This document shows positions 6,868 to 14,213 of a DNA stretch of 34,765 nt, piece by piece (within the stretch, counting starts at the first letter, position 1; every line of letters begins with the position of its first letter). The translations under genes were made by a program, and so were the position numbers. Source of the DNA: a virus. The stretch is taken from the IMG/VR virus record IMGVR_UViG_3300028738_000734, positions 1 to 34,765 of that record; one strand, written 5' to 3'. Below the pieces are notes generated by a model, which worked only from the letters and a program-made list of their open reading frames with translations, was not told where the DNA came from and did not search any database.

Positions 6868-7008
6868 ATGTCGAATATGGAAAATCTGAATGCTTTGTTT
6901 ATTAATGAGAAAATACCGCAAAAGGAAAGATTAATAAAATTGAATCAGATTGCAATTCAGCAAATGGTTGTTTTGAATGATGCAGGAAAGCGGAGTCTTT
7001 TGAAATAA
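6868..7008 (+). CDS. Small protein of unknown function (46 residues)
   Basis: An ATG at 6868 opens a 46-residue frame predicted to be helical (EKIPQKERLIKLNQIAIQQM) with a basic end (KRSLLK). It follows a TAnnTTTG match by 28 bases and ends 84 bases before the gldFG start. I do not recognise it; it could be a small regulator, a decayed gene or chance. No Shine-Dalgarno is visible, which is usual here. Confidence 0.35.
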   Translation: MSNMENLNALFINEKIPQKERLIKLNQIAIQQMVVLNDAGKRSLLK

Positions 7009-7092
7009 TCCAAGTGAGATCATATTAAGTGAATCCATTCGATATTTTCTATATACACCAATTATAAAATTAATGCATAGACTAATTTGTAT

Positions 7093-9495
7093 ATGAACAG
7101 TCTCTTAAAAAAAGAAATTGCCAGTTTTTTTGGATCGCTCACAGGTTATGTGGTGGTGTTTGTTTTTCTGTTGGCAACCAGTTTATTCCTGTGGGTTTTT
7201 CCGGGCGAATACAATATTCCCGAAAGTGGATATGCTTCACTCGACGGCTTGTTTTCGATTGCTCCCTGGGTTTATCTTTTCCTGATCCCGGCAATCACAA
7301 TGCGTCTTTTTGCTGAAGAAAAACGGCTCGGAACCATGGAAGTTTTGCTCACACGACCTATTTCTGTTTTTCAGATTGTTTTGGCAAAGTTTTTTGCCGG
7401 ACTTTTGCTGGTTTCTATTTCGCTGCTTCCAACACTTATTTATTTCTATTCGGTATTTATTTTGGGCAATCCAATTGGTTGTATCGATACGGGCGGTACA
7501 TGGGGCGCTTATCTGGGACTGTTTTTTCTGGCTGCCATTTATGTAGCCATCGGCTTGCTGGCTTCGGCACTCACCGACAATCAGATATTCGCCTTTATCC
7601 TCGCCTTGTTCCTTTCGTTTTTGGCATACCTTGGGTTTGATCTGGTTGGCGCCATGCAATTGCCTTCAGCCATTCAGCAAACTATCATTAGTTTTGGGAT
7701 TAACGAACACTATAATTCCATCAGCAGGGGAGTCGTTGATTCGCGCGATCTGACTTATTTCCTCATTTCTATTTTCTTTTTCCTTTTCCTGACGAGCCGG
7801 ATTATACATTTCCATAAAGTCAATCTCCGGAAAGAAATCAAATCGGGAGCGTTGGTTTTGGTCGGTGTTTTGTTTCTGAGTATTCTTTCAGGACAACTAT
7901 TTTTTCGTTTGGATTTGACTGCCGAAAAGCGATACTCCATTACCGATGTTTCCAAAAAGCTCGTCAAGAATCTTGAAACGCCTGTAAATATTACCCTTTA
8001 TCTGGATGGCGAATTGCCGGCAGGTTTTCGGAAATTGCAAAAATCGATTCAGGAAAAAATAGCCGATTATAATGCGTTCTCGTCGCAATTAATCAATCTG
8101 ATTGTGATTGACCCTTACGAGATTTCGGATGTCAAACGCCGCGATCAGCTTTTTGCGGAGCTTGCCGAAAAAGGACTTCAGCCAACTGATATTCATCTAA
8201 CCACCGATCAGGGAACAATAACCCGGCGCATTGTACCGGGAGCAATTATCGAGTATGACAATAAGCAGTTGGGCGTTAATTTGCTGAAAAACAATCAGAA
8301 TATACATTGGGAAATCAATCTGAATAATTCCATCGAAAGTCTGGAGTATGAGTTTTCATCTGCTTTTTCGGAACTGATGAATACGGAAAAACAATCGGTT
8401 GCTTTTTTGACCGGGCAAGGAGAGCTGAACGAAAATGAGGTTCGCGACATTACATCCAGCTTGTCCGAAAAATATAATGTTTTTAACGTGACTGCAGCAG
8501 AACTTGCCTCGAACGGGGCGCGGATAAAAACACTGATTGTTGCCAATCCATCTCAAAAATTTACTGAAAGCGACAAATTCCAGATCGATCAGTATGCCAT
8601 GAATGGCGGACGAATCCTGTGGCTGATTGACCCGGTTTCGGTGAGCCTGGATAGTTTGACTACATTTTACATGACGTTGGCTTTTCCGCGTAACCTGAAT
8701 CTGGATGATCAGTTGTTTCGCTATGGCGTTCGCCTGAATTCGAACCTGGTTCAGGATATTGATTGTGTATTGATTCCTTTAACTACCGGTTCTTCGTCCA
8801 AATTTACTCCTGCACCCTGGTATTATTCGCCACTGCTCATTCCTTCCGAAAATCATGTGATCAGTAAAAGTTTGGACCGAATAAAAGGCGAATTTGTCAG
8901 CTCGATTGACACCGTTGGTAAAGGTGACCAGTTGCGCAAAACGGTTATTCTGGCGACATCACCTTATTCGCTGGTTTCCGAAACTCCGGTTGAAGTTAGT
9001 TTGGCCAGCGCAAACAACCCGGTTGACCGAAAGCTTTTCAGGCAACCATCGCAAACTATTGGTGTTTTGTTGGAAGGTACTTTTACTTCGGTATATAAAA
9101 ACCGGCTGGTCGATTCGTTTGGCGTAAAATCTTCAGGAGTGAAAACCGAAAGCCAGCCGAACAAAATGATTGTTTTTGCCGATGGAAACCTGATTGCCAA
9201 CCAGTATCGGATCTCAGGAGGAGTACCTGAATACATGCCCCTTGGTTACGACCGATATATGAAGCAGACTTTCGGTAATAAGTCGTTGTTGCTCAATGCT
9301 GTGAATTATTTATGCGATGATGAGGGTTTGATGGAATTGCGAGCACGGGTGTTTAAAATCAGGTTGCTCGACAAAGTCAGGCTCAAGGAAGGAAAACTGA
9401 TGTGGCAATTGCTGAACGTGTTGTTTCCGATTTTGCTTATTTCGGCATTTGGAGCTGTGTATGTGTATGTTCGCCGTCGTAAATATAGATGCTGA
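7093..9495 (+). CDS. gldFG: Fused GldF-GldG gliding-type ABC transporter membrane protein
   Basis: The 800-residue protein combines two components that are separate in Flavobacterium. Residues 1-245 are a GldF-like ABC-2 permease with about six membrane segments and the motif FAEEKRLGTMEVLLTRPIS. From about 250 a GldG-like part starts with a membrane anchor, then RLDLTAEKRYSITDVSKK, a long periplasmic domain (VAFLTGQGELNE; RILWLIDPVSVSLDSL) and a last membrane segment near the C-terminus followed by basic YVRRRKYR. With the GldA ATPase these form an ABC transporter linked to gliding motility in Flavobacteriia; related GldG-type proteins occur in non-gliding Bacteroidota. No GldA gene is in the window. 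An in-frame TTG at 7087 is less likely than this ATG. Composition and size look chromosomal, unlike the small genes around it. Confidence 0.85.
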   Translation: MNSLLKKEIASFFGSLTGYVVVFVFLLATSLFLWVFPGEYNIPESGYASLDGLFSIAPWVYLFLIPAITMRLFAEEKRLGTMEVLLTRPISVFQIVLAKFFAGLLLVSISLLPTLIYFYSVFILGNPIGCIDTGGTWGAYLGLFFLAAIYVAIGLLASALTDNQIFAFILALFLSFLAYLGFDLVGAMQLPSAIQQTIISFGINEHYNSISRGVVDSRDLTYFLISIFFFLFLTSRIIHFHKVNLRKEIKSGALVLVGVLFLSILSGQLFFRLDLTAEKRYSITDVSKKLVKNLETPVNITLYLDGELPAGFRKLQKSIQEKIADYNAFSSQLINLIVIDPYEISDVKRRDQLFAELAEKGLQPTDIHLTTDQGTITRRIVPGAIIEYDNKQLGVNLLKNNQNIHWEINLNNSIESLEYEFSSAFSELMNTEKQSVAFLTGQGELNENEVRDITSSLSEKYNVFNVTAAELASNGARIKTLIVANPSQKFTESDKFQIDQYAMNGGRILWLIDPVSVSLDSLTTFYMTLAFPRNLNLDDQLFRYGVRLNSNLVQDIDCVLIPLTTGSSSKFTPAPWYYSPLLIPSENHVISKSLDRIKGEFVSSIDTVGKGDQLRKTVILATSPYSLVSETPVEVSLASANNPVDRKLFRQPSQTIGVLLEGTFTSVYKNRLVDSFGVKSSGVKTESQPNKMIVFADGNLIANQYRISGGVPEYMPLGYDRYMKQTFGNKSLLLNAVNYLCDDEGLMELRARVFKIRLLDKVRLKEGKLMWQLLNVLFPILLISAFGAVYVYVRRRKYRC

Positions 9496-9714
9496 TTACT
9501 TTTGGATAAAATATTTACCGATCGATAGGTTAAAAATGGCAAAGTTTGTATATTCGTGAGCTTACCTCTGATTGTTCAGTAACGTGATAATTAGTCATCC
9601 CTTAAAAATGAGCGAAGGCGTTGATTATTAACACAATTTTGTTGATTTCGCACTGGATTGTTATGGTATTATTTGCAGGATTTTTCGCAATTTAGTAAAA
9701 AACCTTGTGGAAAT

Positions 9715-10254
9715 ATGATCGGCAAAAACAAGCAATCTGGACAAATGAATTTTTTGTTTCAAACCTTGAAAGAACAACTTAATCCCAGGCATCCACTTTA
9801 TCAGTTGACTGGTAAAATTGACTGGAAGTCAGTAGAAGTTGATTTTCAGGATTATTACATTGATTTTGGTCGTCCGGCCAAACCGGTTCGGTTTATGGTT
9901 TCACTCTTGATTTTAAAGCAGTTGCACAACCTGAGCGATGAGTCGGTAGTTGACCGGTGGGTAGAAAACCCGTGCTTCCAGTATTTTAGCGGAGAAACCC
10001 ATTTTCAATGGTCGATGCCCTGTGATCCGAGTGATCTGGTTCATTTTCGCCACCGAGTTGGCAAAGAAGGCATTGAAAAGATTTTCCGTTTATCGGTCGG
10101 GCTGCAAGGGAAGGATGCACTGCAGAAATGTGTTTCGATAGACACCACTGTTCAGGAAAAGAATATCACGTTTCCAACCGATATGAAACTGGCCGTTCGC
10201 ATTATTACCAAGTGCCGGAAGCTGGCAGAAAAACAGGGCATTCCATTGAGGTAA
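9715..10254 (+). pseudogene. IS5-type transposase, 3'-truncated
   Basis: The 179 residues match the N-terminal part of IS5/IS1182-type DDE transposases: NPRHPLYQLTGKIDW, the DFGRPAKPVRFMVSLLILKQ region, then CDPSDLVHFRHRVG and the first catalytic aspartate in VSIDTTVQEKNITFPTD (D143). The frame stops after KQGIPLR, well short of the usual length above 400 residues, so the second Asp, the Glu and the right end of the IS are missing. No clear terminal inverted repeat could be defined upstream (9500-9714) or downstream. It is a dead IS remnant that marks a past rearrangement at the edge of the gldFG block. Confidence 0.8.
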
Positions 10255-10616
10255 AGGTGCCTAGTTGACACGAAATTAGTCTATTGAATTCTGCCCGGCT
10301 GTCTACCTCCTCGGCTAAATCCAACCCTTAATATTTTGTAATAATTACTGACAAAATATACCCAAAAGTCGAAAGCCTTTTTTTATGATACAACCATTGC
10401 CATAGCCTATCGAAGGCAACTCCTATTGAGAGCGATTGACCACTTCCACTTCATCCAACTGCACCGCTCATAACCCATTGCTAATTCTCAATTGCTTTCC
10501 ATCTGTAGTCTCCAAGCCCCTTTGCTGGCTAATTGTGTAAACTTCCACCACTTGTTTTGTAGCAAAATCTTACGCTAAGAAACAGTCATAATTCGGAACT
10601 GTGGGTTTTACCTAAA
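10255..10616. other. Noncoding stretch between IS remnant and leader L2 copy b
   Basis: All frames here are closed or very short. It contains a T-rich stretch after GTCGAAAGCC (about 10368-10385) that looks like a decayed terminator. I see no gene or clear repeat. Confidence 0.5.
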
Positions 10617-10674
10617 CAAGGATTTTCCCGGCATATACTCCTTCTCTACTATCAGTCCGTTATTCCAGTTCCTC
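10617..10674 (+). repeat. Leader L2, copy b (upstream of 56-residue gene)
   Basis: This is the second copy of L2. It shares CAAGGATTTTCCCGGCATAT, ACTCC, GTCCG and TATTCCAGTTCCTC with 6243-6302, but its centre differs and lacks the GC hairpin. It lies 58 bases before the ATG at 10733. Confidence 0.7.
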
Positions 10675-10732
10675 TTTGTTTACCCCGGATTTTGACCGTA
10701 GAGACTGCGCAAATTTTTAACAAAACTATCGT

Positions 10733-10903
10733 ATGAAAACTTACTCGTTAAAATCAGCCGCAAAGAATCAGGACACTAACACCGTATGGGACGCTTTCGT
10801 AGATTATCTGGAAACAGTTTATTTCGAGGGCGCAGTAGAAAATCTCGATCAGGAATTGGTCAACTTCGAATATGAAGCTTACAAAAGTTGTTACGGGAAT
10901 TAA
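10733..10903 (+). CDS. Small acidic protein of unknown function (56 residues)
   Basis: This frame runs from an ATG at 10733 and has a basic, polar N-terminus (KTYSLKSAAKNQ) and an acidic helical body (WDAFVDYLETVYFEGAVENLD, then QELVNFEYEAYKSCYGN). The protein-like composition, an upstream leader shared with the SSB-tip gene and a terminator 24 bases after the stop together make it a credible gene despite its size. Small acidic aromatic-rich proteins on mobile elements include DNA mimics and anti-defence proteins, but nothing here shows such a role. Confidence 0.6.
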   Translation: MKTYSLKSAAKNQDTNTVWDAFVDYLETVYFEGAVENLDQELVNFEYEAYKSCYGN

Positions 10904-10927
10904 CCGTAACAACTTAAAAAAGAGAAA

Positions 10928-10946
10928 GAGGCGAAAAGCCTCATTT
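10928..10946 (+). terminator. Rho-independent terminator of 56-residue gene
   Basis: GAGGC pairs with GCCTC around a GAAAA loop and is followed by ATTTT. Confidence 0.7.
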
Positions 10947-11013
10947 TGTATATCCAAACGGCACCAATCTATAATTCATGTTGAATTCTGGTGGTAATTA
11001 TAAAAATTGGCAG

Positions 11014-11021
11014 TATATTTG
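11014..11021 (+). promoter_or_regulatory. Candidate -7 promoter element of toxin-antitoxin locus (TATATTTG)
   Basis: This is a perfect TAnnTTTG match 35 bases before the antitoxin ATG. The -33 region is not convincing. Phd/YefM antitoxins usually repress their own promoter, so an operator is expected to overlap here. Confidence 0.45.
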
Positions 11022-11056
11022 TGAACCGTTTTGGTACACAATTTAAATTAAACATC

Positions 11057-11308
11057 ATGTTAGTAATTAGTAGCAGGGAGTTCCGCGAAAAACAAAAAAT
11101 GTATCTTGATCTTGTTGATCAGAACGAACAAGTGATTGTACAACGTGGAAAAAGCAAAGCATATACTTTGACACCCATTTCTAATGCCGACCGTTTCTTT
11201 GCCGATCCCGAAGTGAAAGCCAGAATCATGCATTCACTGGAACAAGCGAAACAGGGAAATCTGACCACTTTGCCGAAAGAGGATATTAGCAGTTTCCTTG
11301 GAGTATGA
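11057..11308 (+). CDS. Phd/YefM-family antitoxin
   Basis: The 83-residue product starts MLVISSREFREKQKMYLDLV, the N-terminal DNA-binding fold typical of Phd/YefM antitoxins, followed by EQVIVQRGKSKAYTLTPIS. The C-terminal half (RFFADPEVKARIMHSLEQAK) is the toxin-embracing helix region. The start at 11057 is chosen because the family begins there; an upstream in-frame start at 10991 would run through the promoter. The stop overlaps the toxin start (ATGA), the usual arrangement. Such antitoxins neutralise a RelE/YoeB ribosome-dependent mRNA interferase and autorepress. Here the toxin is truncated, so this is probably an orphan antitoxin, still able to silence related toxins. Confidence 0.85.
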   Translation: MLVISSREFREKQKMYLDLVDQNEQVIVQRGKSKAYTLTPISNADRFFADPEVKARIMHSLEQAKQGNLTTLPKEDISSFLGV

Positions 11309-11481
11309 GTTACACGCTAAAACTCACTGCAGATGCTTTGGAAGATATTGAATATCTAAAAAAAGCCGGAGATAAATCCACTTTAAAGAAGCTTGAAGTT
11401 CTGTTGGAAGAACTGACAGAACATCCGCGAACAGGTACTGGTCAACCTGAAGAACTGAAATACAATCTTTCGGAATGCTAG
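11305..11481 (+). pseudogene. YoeB/Txe-family toxin, C-terminally truncated
   Basis: The 58-residue product matches the first two thirds of YoeB-like toxins: YTLKLTADALEDIEYLKKAG, then KKLEVLLEELTEHPRTGTG and the conserved EELKYNLS. Full-length members are about 85-90 residues and continue with a WSRRI...HRLVY segment and a C-terminal His-Tyr that complete the RNase active site. Here the frame ends ...LSEC-stop, and the catalytic end is absent in all three following frames. The break lies directly upstream of the Hip-type locus, so that module's arrival may have removed the end (inference). A functional toxin is unlikely. Confidence 0.75.
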
Positions 11482-11538
11482 TCTGAGCCACGACTCGCAG
11501 GTGAGGTGGAAAAAATATAAAAATTATTATTTTTAACG

Positions 11539-12552
11539 ATGCTAAAACGACAATATCTTTCGGTTTGTAAAATTGAAAAGAATTCGGGGGCAAGAATTCG
11601 TCATCCGGGCAAAATCTTAATGGTCAAAAAACATCAGTATTGTATTGTCGATGGTTATACCATTACCGGCGATGCCCCGAAAGAATTTATTCGTGTTTAC
11701 GAATATGGTGCAGCTCGAAAGTCAACTCCAAAAAAATGGCCGCTGTTTATTGCAAAAACAGGACATAAATGGTATCCAACCGAATCTATCACTGAATACC
11801 TGTTAAACATCCTTGGTGTTGAATTTGGTTTAGAAATGGCCGAATCTAAGATTGCATGGATCGGTGGACAGCTAAGGTTTTTAAGTCGATACTTTTTAAC
11901 CTCGCAAAAACAGGAGTTAATACACGGAGCAGATATTTTTGCCGGGTTTGTTAATGACCGTGAATTTGTTGAAGAGGTTGAAGAACAGCAGTTAGCGCGT
12001 GATTTATTTACTTTGCAGTTCACAAAAGAAGCGCTCGAATTTACGTTCCCCTATCATTGGGAAGTAATTCTTAACCAATTTGTTAGAATGCTTCTTTTTG
12101 ATGCTTTGGTTGGCAACAACGATCGCCATTTCTATAACTGGGGCGTTGTTCGTCATATCGAATCAAAACATGAACCGTATTTTTCTCCTGTTTATGATAC
12201 TGCAAGAGGTTTATTTTGGAATGAATCTGAAAAAAAAGTATTAGCTTTATGGAAAGATAAAAACCGGTTGCAAATATATCTGTCAAATTATTGTAAAAAT
12301 TCACGTCCAAAGATTGGCTGGGAGGGTGCAACGAATATAAATCACTTTAAGTTAGTGTCAAAAATCTATAAATATGAATTTGGAATTTCCAAATCCGAAA
12401 TAAATAATCTATTTTCGCGCTCCCGTTTTGAGAAGATGATTGATAGTATTGAGTTTAATCTTTCAGACATTTTGGGCATTGAAAGAACAAAACTCATTTT
12501 GGAGTGTTTAAATTTTAGGTATAACGAAATATCTAAGTTGATAGGAGGTTAG
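11539..12552 (+). CDS. HipA-type serine/threonine kinase (toxin-like)
   Basis: This 337-residue protein matches the catalytic domain of HipA-family kinases. It has LFIAKTG with probable ATP-anchoring K73, E86 in the following helix, the catalytic loop FDALVGNNDRHFYNWG (D195, N200) and the metal-binding D220 in SPVYDTARG. The classical N-terminal HipA subdomain is absent; residues 1-60 are a different beta-rich extension, and the missing subdomain seems to be supplied by the next gene. HipA kinases phosphorylate glutamyl-tRNA synthetase; HipT of the three-gene HipBST system phosphorylates tryptophanyl-tRNA synthetase. The target here is unknown. No HTH (HipB-like) gene lies next to it. AT-rich codon use resembles its partner. 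Confidence 0.8.
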   Translation: MLKRQYLSVCKIEKNSGARIRHPGKILMVKKHQYCIVDGYTITGDAPKEFIRVYEYGAARKSTPKKWPLFIAKTGHKWYPTESITEYLLNILGVEFGLEMAESKIAWIGGQLRFLSRYFLTSQKQELIHGADIFAGFVNDREFVEEVEEQQLARDLFTLQFTKEALEFTFPYHWEVILNQFVRMLLFDALVGNNDRHFYNWGVVRHIESKHEPYFSPVYDTARGLFWNESEKKVLALWKDKNRLQIYLSNYCKNSRPKIGWEGATNINHFKLVSKIYKYEFGISKSEINNLFSRSRFEKMIDSIEFNLSDILGIERTKLILECLNFRYNEISKLIGG

Positions 12553-12556
12553 GGAA

Positions 12557-12952
12557 ATGTTAAAGAAAATAGCAAAAGCATTGTGGCACACCGAAGGTAT
12601 GGAAAACCGGGTGACTCCTGATGACATGCAAGTACAGTTTGTTTTATCATACAGCAAATTAGTAATAGGTAACTTGTTTGTGAATCAGGGGAAATGGACT
12701 TTTGAATATTCTGAAGATTTTAAAAAACAAGGAGAAATTTTACCACTTTCAAATTTCCCCAATAAAGAATTAGTATATTCATCGGAAGAATTATGGCCGT
12801 TTTTTGCCAGTAGGATTCCAAGTGTTGCTCAGTTAGAACGAAAAGCGAAAATCACTTTAAGTGAATTGTCAGATCGTAATGAGGTCAATCTATTGAGGAA
12901 ATATGGACATCGTACCATAACGAACCCATATATATTGCAAGCCGCGGTTTAA
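12557..12952 (+). CDS. HipA N-terminal-domain-like (HipS-like) protein
   Basis: This 131-residue protein carries the marks of the HipA N-terminal subdomain: IGNLFVNQGKWTFEYSEDF (about 37-55), LPLSNFP (62-68) and LWPFFASRIPS (79-89). A basic C-terminal extension (ERKAKITLSELSDRNEVN, RKYGHRTIT) follows that HipA does not have. In HipBST systems the separate subdomain (HipS) is the antitoxin. The start is 4 bases after the kinase stop, and AGGAGG at 12544-12549 lies at Shine-Dalgarno distance, unusual for this phylum and suggesting strong coupled translation. Gene order kinase then N-domain is the reverse of hipB-hipS-hipT. An antitoxin role is inferred. Confidence 0.75.
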   Translation: MLKKIAKALWHTEGMENRVTPDDMQVQFVLSYSKLVIGNLFVNQGKWTFEYSEDFKKQGEILPLSNFPNKELVYSSEELWPFFASRIPSVAQLERKAKITLSELSDRNEVNLLRKYGHRTITNPYILQAAV

Positions 12953-12981
12953 TTAAATCAATCAATAATAAAAAGATATTT

Positions 12982-13013
12982 AAAGGAGAGTCGTTAAGTC
13001 TCTCCTTTTTTAT
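12982..13013 (+). terminator. Rho-independent terminator of the Hip-type operon
   Basis: AAAGGAGAG pairs perfectly with CTCTCCTTT around a 9-base loop and runs into a T-rich tail. It lies 29 bases after the HipS-like stop. Confidence 0.85.
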
Positions 13014-13106
13014 TTATCAAAATCAAGCAACTCTTCTTTAATTCTTCCTTTAGAACAAATATCGATGAGTTGCCCAAACCGATAATCCTGGAAGGTACTA
13101 CTCTCA

Positions 13107-13354
13107 CTCAATTTTGCCCCGAATTTATTTATGCATCCCGGAAAAGTCCAGGGAGCTTTTCTCCTTCCGATATGGAAATGAAAAGCTTGCTTCGCGCTCG
13201 GTCACTTTTAACTTCTGACTTCGGTCTTCCATCTCCTGTCTTCGTTAAACCTGACATTCGCCCTTGACAAGAATCCGGCCTGCTCAATTTGTAATTGGCT
13301 CAAAATTAATTGGAGAGCCAGCCTACAAAAATCCACAGGGCAGTGGTACAAACA
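13107..13354 (+). repeat. Leader L1, copy C (upstream of radC-like gene)
   Basis: This third L1 copy is collinear with copy B from CACTCAA through GGAAAAG...CTTTTC (13140-13146, 13156-13161), GAAATGAAAAGCTTGCTT, CTCGGTCAC, CTGACATTCGCCC and TTGACAAGAATCCG. The second hairpin is GGCTC (13297-13301) with GAGCC (13315-13319), ending 35 bases before the ATG. It resembles copy A most in the hairpin loop (AAAATTAA). Confidence 0.75.
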
Positions 13355-13828
13355 ATGCAAACAAATTTATTTACTCCGCGTGATCAGTTTAATTCAACCT
13401 TGTGTGAAATCGAAATCAGTTACAAACCAAAGTACAAAGCATCCGAATTGCCAAAGGTGGTAACATCAGCCGATGCATATGGTTGCTTAAAGGATGTTTT
13501 CCCCAGCCTGGATTATCGGGAATATTTCTACATCCTTTGTCTGAACCGCAATAACAAAGTACTGGGTTACTGCCAGATTTCAGCCGGAGGATTATGTGGC
13601 ACGATTGCAGACGTTAGAATGATTATGCAGACTGCACTTAAAAGCTCCTCGACCTCAATAATTCTTGCGCACAACCACCCATCAGGAAACCTGACACCCA
13701 GTGAAGCCGACAAAGATTTGACGAAAAAGATCAAGGAAGGTGGTAAAGTTCTTGACATTGCAGTATTAGATCATCTGATCTTGACTTCAGAATCTTACTT
13801 CTCCCTTGCCGATGAAGGATTGATGTAA
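13355..13828 (+). CDS. radC: RadC-like JAB-domain protein
   Basis: The 157-residue protein has the JAB/MPN metalloprotease-like fold of RadC: EYFYILCLNRNNKVLG, a GGLCGTIADVRMIMQTAL segment, then the metal-binding motif AHNHPSGNLTPSEAD (HNHPSG at 106-111, Asp at 119) and VLDHLILT. The helix-hairpin-helix half of chromosomal RadC is absent, as is usual for RadC copies on integrative elements, prophages and islands. The biochemical role of this family is still not settled. The ATG at 13355 is preferred over 13310 because leader L1 ends there. The gene has its own leader and terminator. It is the last accessory-type gene before the phage structural module. Confidence 0.85.
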   Translation: MQTNLFTPRDQFNSTLCEIEISYKPKYKASELPKVVTSADAYGCLKDVFPSLDYREYFYILCLNRNNKVLGYCQISAGGLCGTIADVRMIMQTALKSSSTSIILAHNHPSGNLTPSEADKDLTKKIKEGGKVLDIAVLDHLILTSESYFSLADEGLM

Positions 13829-13834
13829 GATAGA

Positions 13835-13873
13835 AAACCAGTTGTCCGAATGGATCGGGCAACTGGTTTTTTT
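13835..13873 (+). terminator. Rho-independent terminator of radC-like gene
   Basis: AAACCAGTTG pairs with CAACTGGTTT, extended inside by TCCGA/TCGGG, with a following run of T. Its T-tract touches the phage promoter motif at 13873. Confidence 0.85.
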
Positions 13874-13908
13874 GTCCTTTCGCCTCTAATCCCCATCACA
13901 TAGATTTG
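13873..13908 (+). promoter_or_regulatory. Putative phage promoter P1
   Basis: TGTCC (13873-13877, within TGTCCTTTCGCC) is followed, counting 26 bases from its TCC, by TAGATTTG (13901-13908), a perfect TAnnTTTG -7 element. The same layout recurs at four other unit starts. The first gene starts 14 bases after the -7 box. GATTTGTTT/AAACAAATC forms a hairpin over the likely start of transcription. Confidence 0.7.
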
Positions 13909-13922
13909 TTTAAAACAAATCC

Positions 13923-14213
13923 ATGACACCAATGAAAATCGAATACATCCGGCGAAACCTGGTACTTAAACAGTACGAGGCGAAGGAAACACCGGAAGGA
14001 AAACAAACCGTCTTTTCCATCAAGTTTGTCAAAAAGGACGGTGAACTTATTTTTGTACCCATGGCAGTAGCAGCAGGATTGAAAATGAACATGAAGGAAA
14101 ACCGTATGCGAGGCATCCTTCCTGTGGATTCAACCGGAACAGCAAGCGGCCATGTCACCCCGGTACATATTGATGGTATTATCATGTGGAATGGTTCTAA
14201 AGTCAGAATGTAA
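13923..14213 (+). CDS. Small phage protein of unknown function (96 residues)
   Basis: This is the first gene of the structural module, directly behind P1. The 96-residue product is rich in beta structure (IEYIRRNLVLKQYEAKE; QTVFSIKFVKKDGELIFV) and ends HVTPVHIDGIIMWNGSKVRM. I do not recognise a family. Its stop codon overlaps the portal-like gene's start in TAATG, so the two are translationally coupled and it probably belongs to the head-assembly group. An ATG three codons downstream is an alternative start. Confidence 0.7.
   Translation: MTPMKIEYIRRNLVLKQYEAKETPEGKQTVFSIKFVKKDGELIFVPMAVAAGLKMNMKENRMRGILPVDSTGTASGHVTPVHIDGIIMWNGSKVRM

Noticed and set aside
10754-10957. Minus-strand 67-codon frame opposite the 56-residue gene
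   Set aside because: It runs through the terminator and has hydrophobic low-complexity translation; the plus-strand frame has a leader and terminator.
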